From NCBI GenBank assembly GCA_014208095.1, contig JACHMT010000004.1:868001-932000 (forward strand): 64,000 nt of DNA, read 5' to 3'. The notes beneath the pieces are model-generated. The model did not search any database, was not told where the DNA came from, and saw only the letters and a list, made by a program, of their open reading frames with translations. Shown piece by piece: positions 63,601-64,000 of this stretch. This stretch comes from Actinospineispora eucalypti. Its GTDB lineage: Bacteria > Actinomycetota > Actinomycetes > Mycobacteriales > Pseudonocardiaceae. A program made the position numbers and the translations under genes. How positions within the stretch are numbered: position 1 is the stretch's first letter; each line of letters opens with the position of its first letter.

Positions 63601-64000
63601 ATGACCACATCCGTGGCACCCGGAAAGTCCGTCAACCGCCGGGCACTGCTCGGCCTCGGCCTCGGCAACACCGTCGAGTGGTACGACTGGCAGGTCTACG
63701 GCCTGCTCGCCGCCCTGATCGGGCCGCACTTCTTCCCCGCCGCCGATCCCGTGTCCGCCACGTTGAACGCGCTGGCCGTGTTCGCCGTCGGGTTCGCCGC
63801 CCGGCCGTTCGGCGGGATGCTGTTGGGAACCGTGGCCGATCGCGTCGGCCGGCGCACCGTCATGCTGGTCTCGGTGGGCATCATGGCGGTGTCCACCGTG
63901 GTCATCGCGGTGCTGCCCACCTACCAGCAGATCGGCCCGTGGGCCGGCATCATCCTGGTCGCCTGCCGGCTGGCGCAGGGGCTGTCCACCGGCGTGGAGG
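63601..64000 (+). CDS. MHS-family MFS transporter, N-terminal part
   Basis: Only the first 133 residues are inside the window; the gene runs off its right edge. LGLGLGNTVEWYDWQVYGLLAALIGPHFFP (TM1), GTVADRVGRRTVML motif in loop 2-3, ACRLAQGLSTGVE before TM5. Typical metabolite:H+ symporter. It follows the XRE-cupin gene and probably imports the metabolite sensed by that regulator. Confidence 0.85.
   Translation, partial: MTTSVAPGKSVNRRALLGLGLGNTVEWYDWQVYGLLAALIGPHFFPAADPVSATLNALAVFAVGFAARPFGGMLLGTVADRVGRRTVMLVSVGIMAVSTVVIAVLPTYQQIGPWAGIILVACRLAQGLSTGVE

Overview
The window is about 70% G+C and very gene-dense. It has GTG and TTG starts, 1-8 nt stop/start overlaps and many TetR regulators. 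Several genes point to the Actinomycetota: a mycofactocin-coupled short-chain dehydrogenase, a mycothiol-type maleylpyruvate isomerase-fold protein, an F420-type luciferase-like oxidoreductase and an ECF41 sigma factor. A Pseudonocardiales-like soil actinomycete is my best inference. There is no plasmid or prophage core, no transposase and no CRISPR array. The exact genus cannot be fixed from the sequence alone.

Layout. 1-2.3 kb: housekeeping edge (epoxide-hydrolase-like fragment, rRNA methyltransferase, DUF445 membrane protein). 3.4-10.9 kb: a PaaX-regulated aryl-CoA operon of aromatic-acid symporter, salicylyl/anthraniloyl-CoA type flavin monooxygenase, NDP-forming acyl-CoA synthetase and aryl-acid AMP/CoA ligase. 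The ligase carries residues that favour salicylate over 2,3-dihydroxybenzoate. 11-21 kb: secreted esterase, MoxR/VWA pair, mycofactocin-type SDR, L,D-transpeptidase and a two-component system. 20-33 kb: a TetR-rich accessory stretch of SDR, hydrolase, FAD oxidoreductase/ECF41, ferredoxin, LysE and enoyl-CoA hydratase modules, several with clear palindromic operators. 34-45 kb: LysR genes, kinase-like protein with an uncharacterised partner, paired fluoride channel subunits, nitronate monooxygenase, CGNR regulator, thiolase-like protein, LLM oxidoreductase and alcohol dehydrogenase. 45.6-49.6 kb: formamidase module (fmdB-fmdA-acyltransferase-like hydrolase) facing an MHS transporter. 49.7-55.1 kb: secreted hydrolase, Fe(II)/2OG oxygenase, a VapBC-type toxin-antitoxin pair, and a decaying MacB-like ABC locus with one intact ATPase, one ATPase lacking key ATP-binding residues and a frameshifted permease. 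55-64 kb: VOC, TetR, MDMPI, YncE-like propeller, CsbD, GlxA/HD/ADH remnant, methyltransferase, secreted protein, tRNA-Arg and a self-regulated XRE-cupin gene next to an MHS transporter cut by the window end.

The most unusual layer is non-coding. Gaps and one coding sequence hold families of short repeats with an almost strict 22-bp period (8.4-8.7, 24.0-24.4, 38.0 and 40.8 kb), a 20-bp array (45.4 kb) and several large inverted-repeat elements (2.3, 13.6-14.0, 19.5-19.7 and 59.3 kb) that share sequence with each other. They account for nearly all the long gaps, and two of them run into protein-coding sequence.
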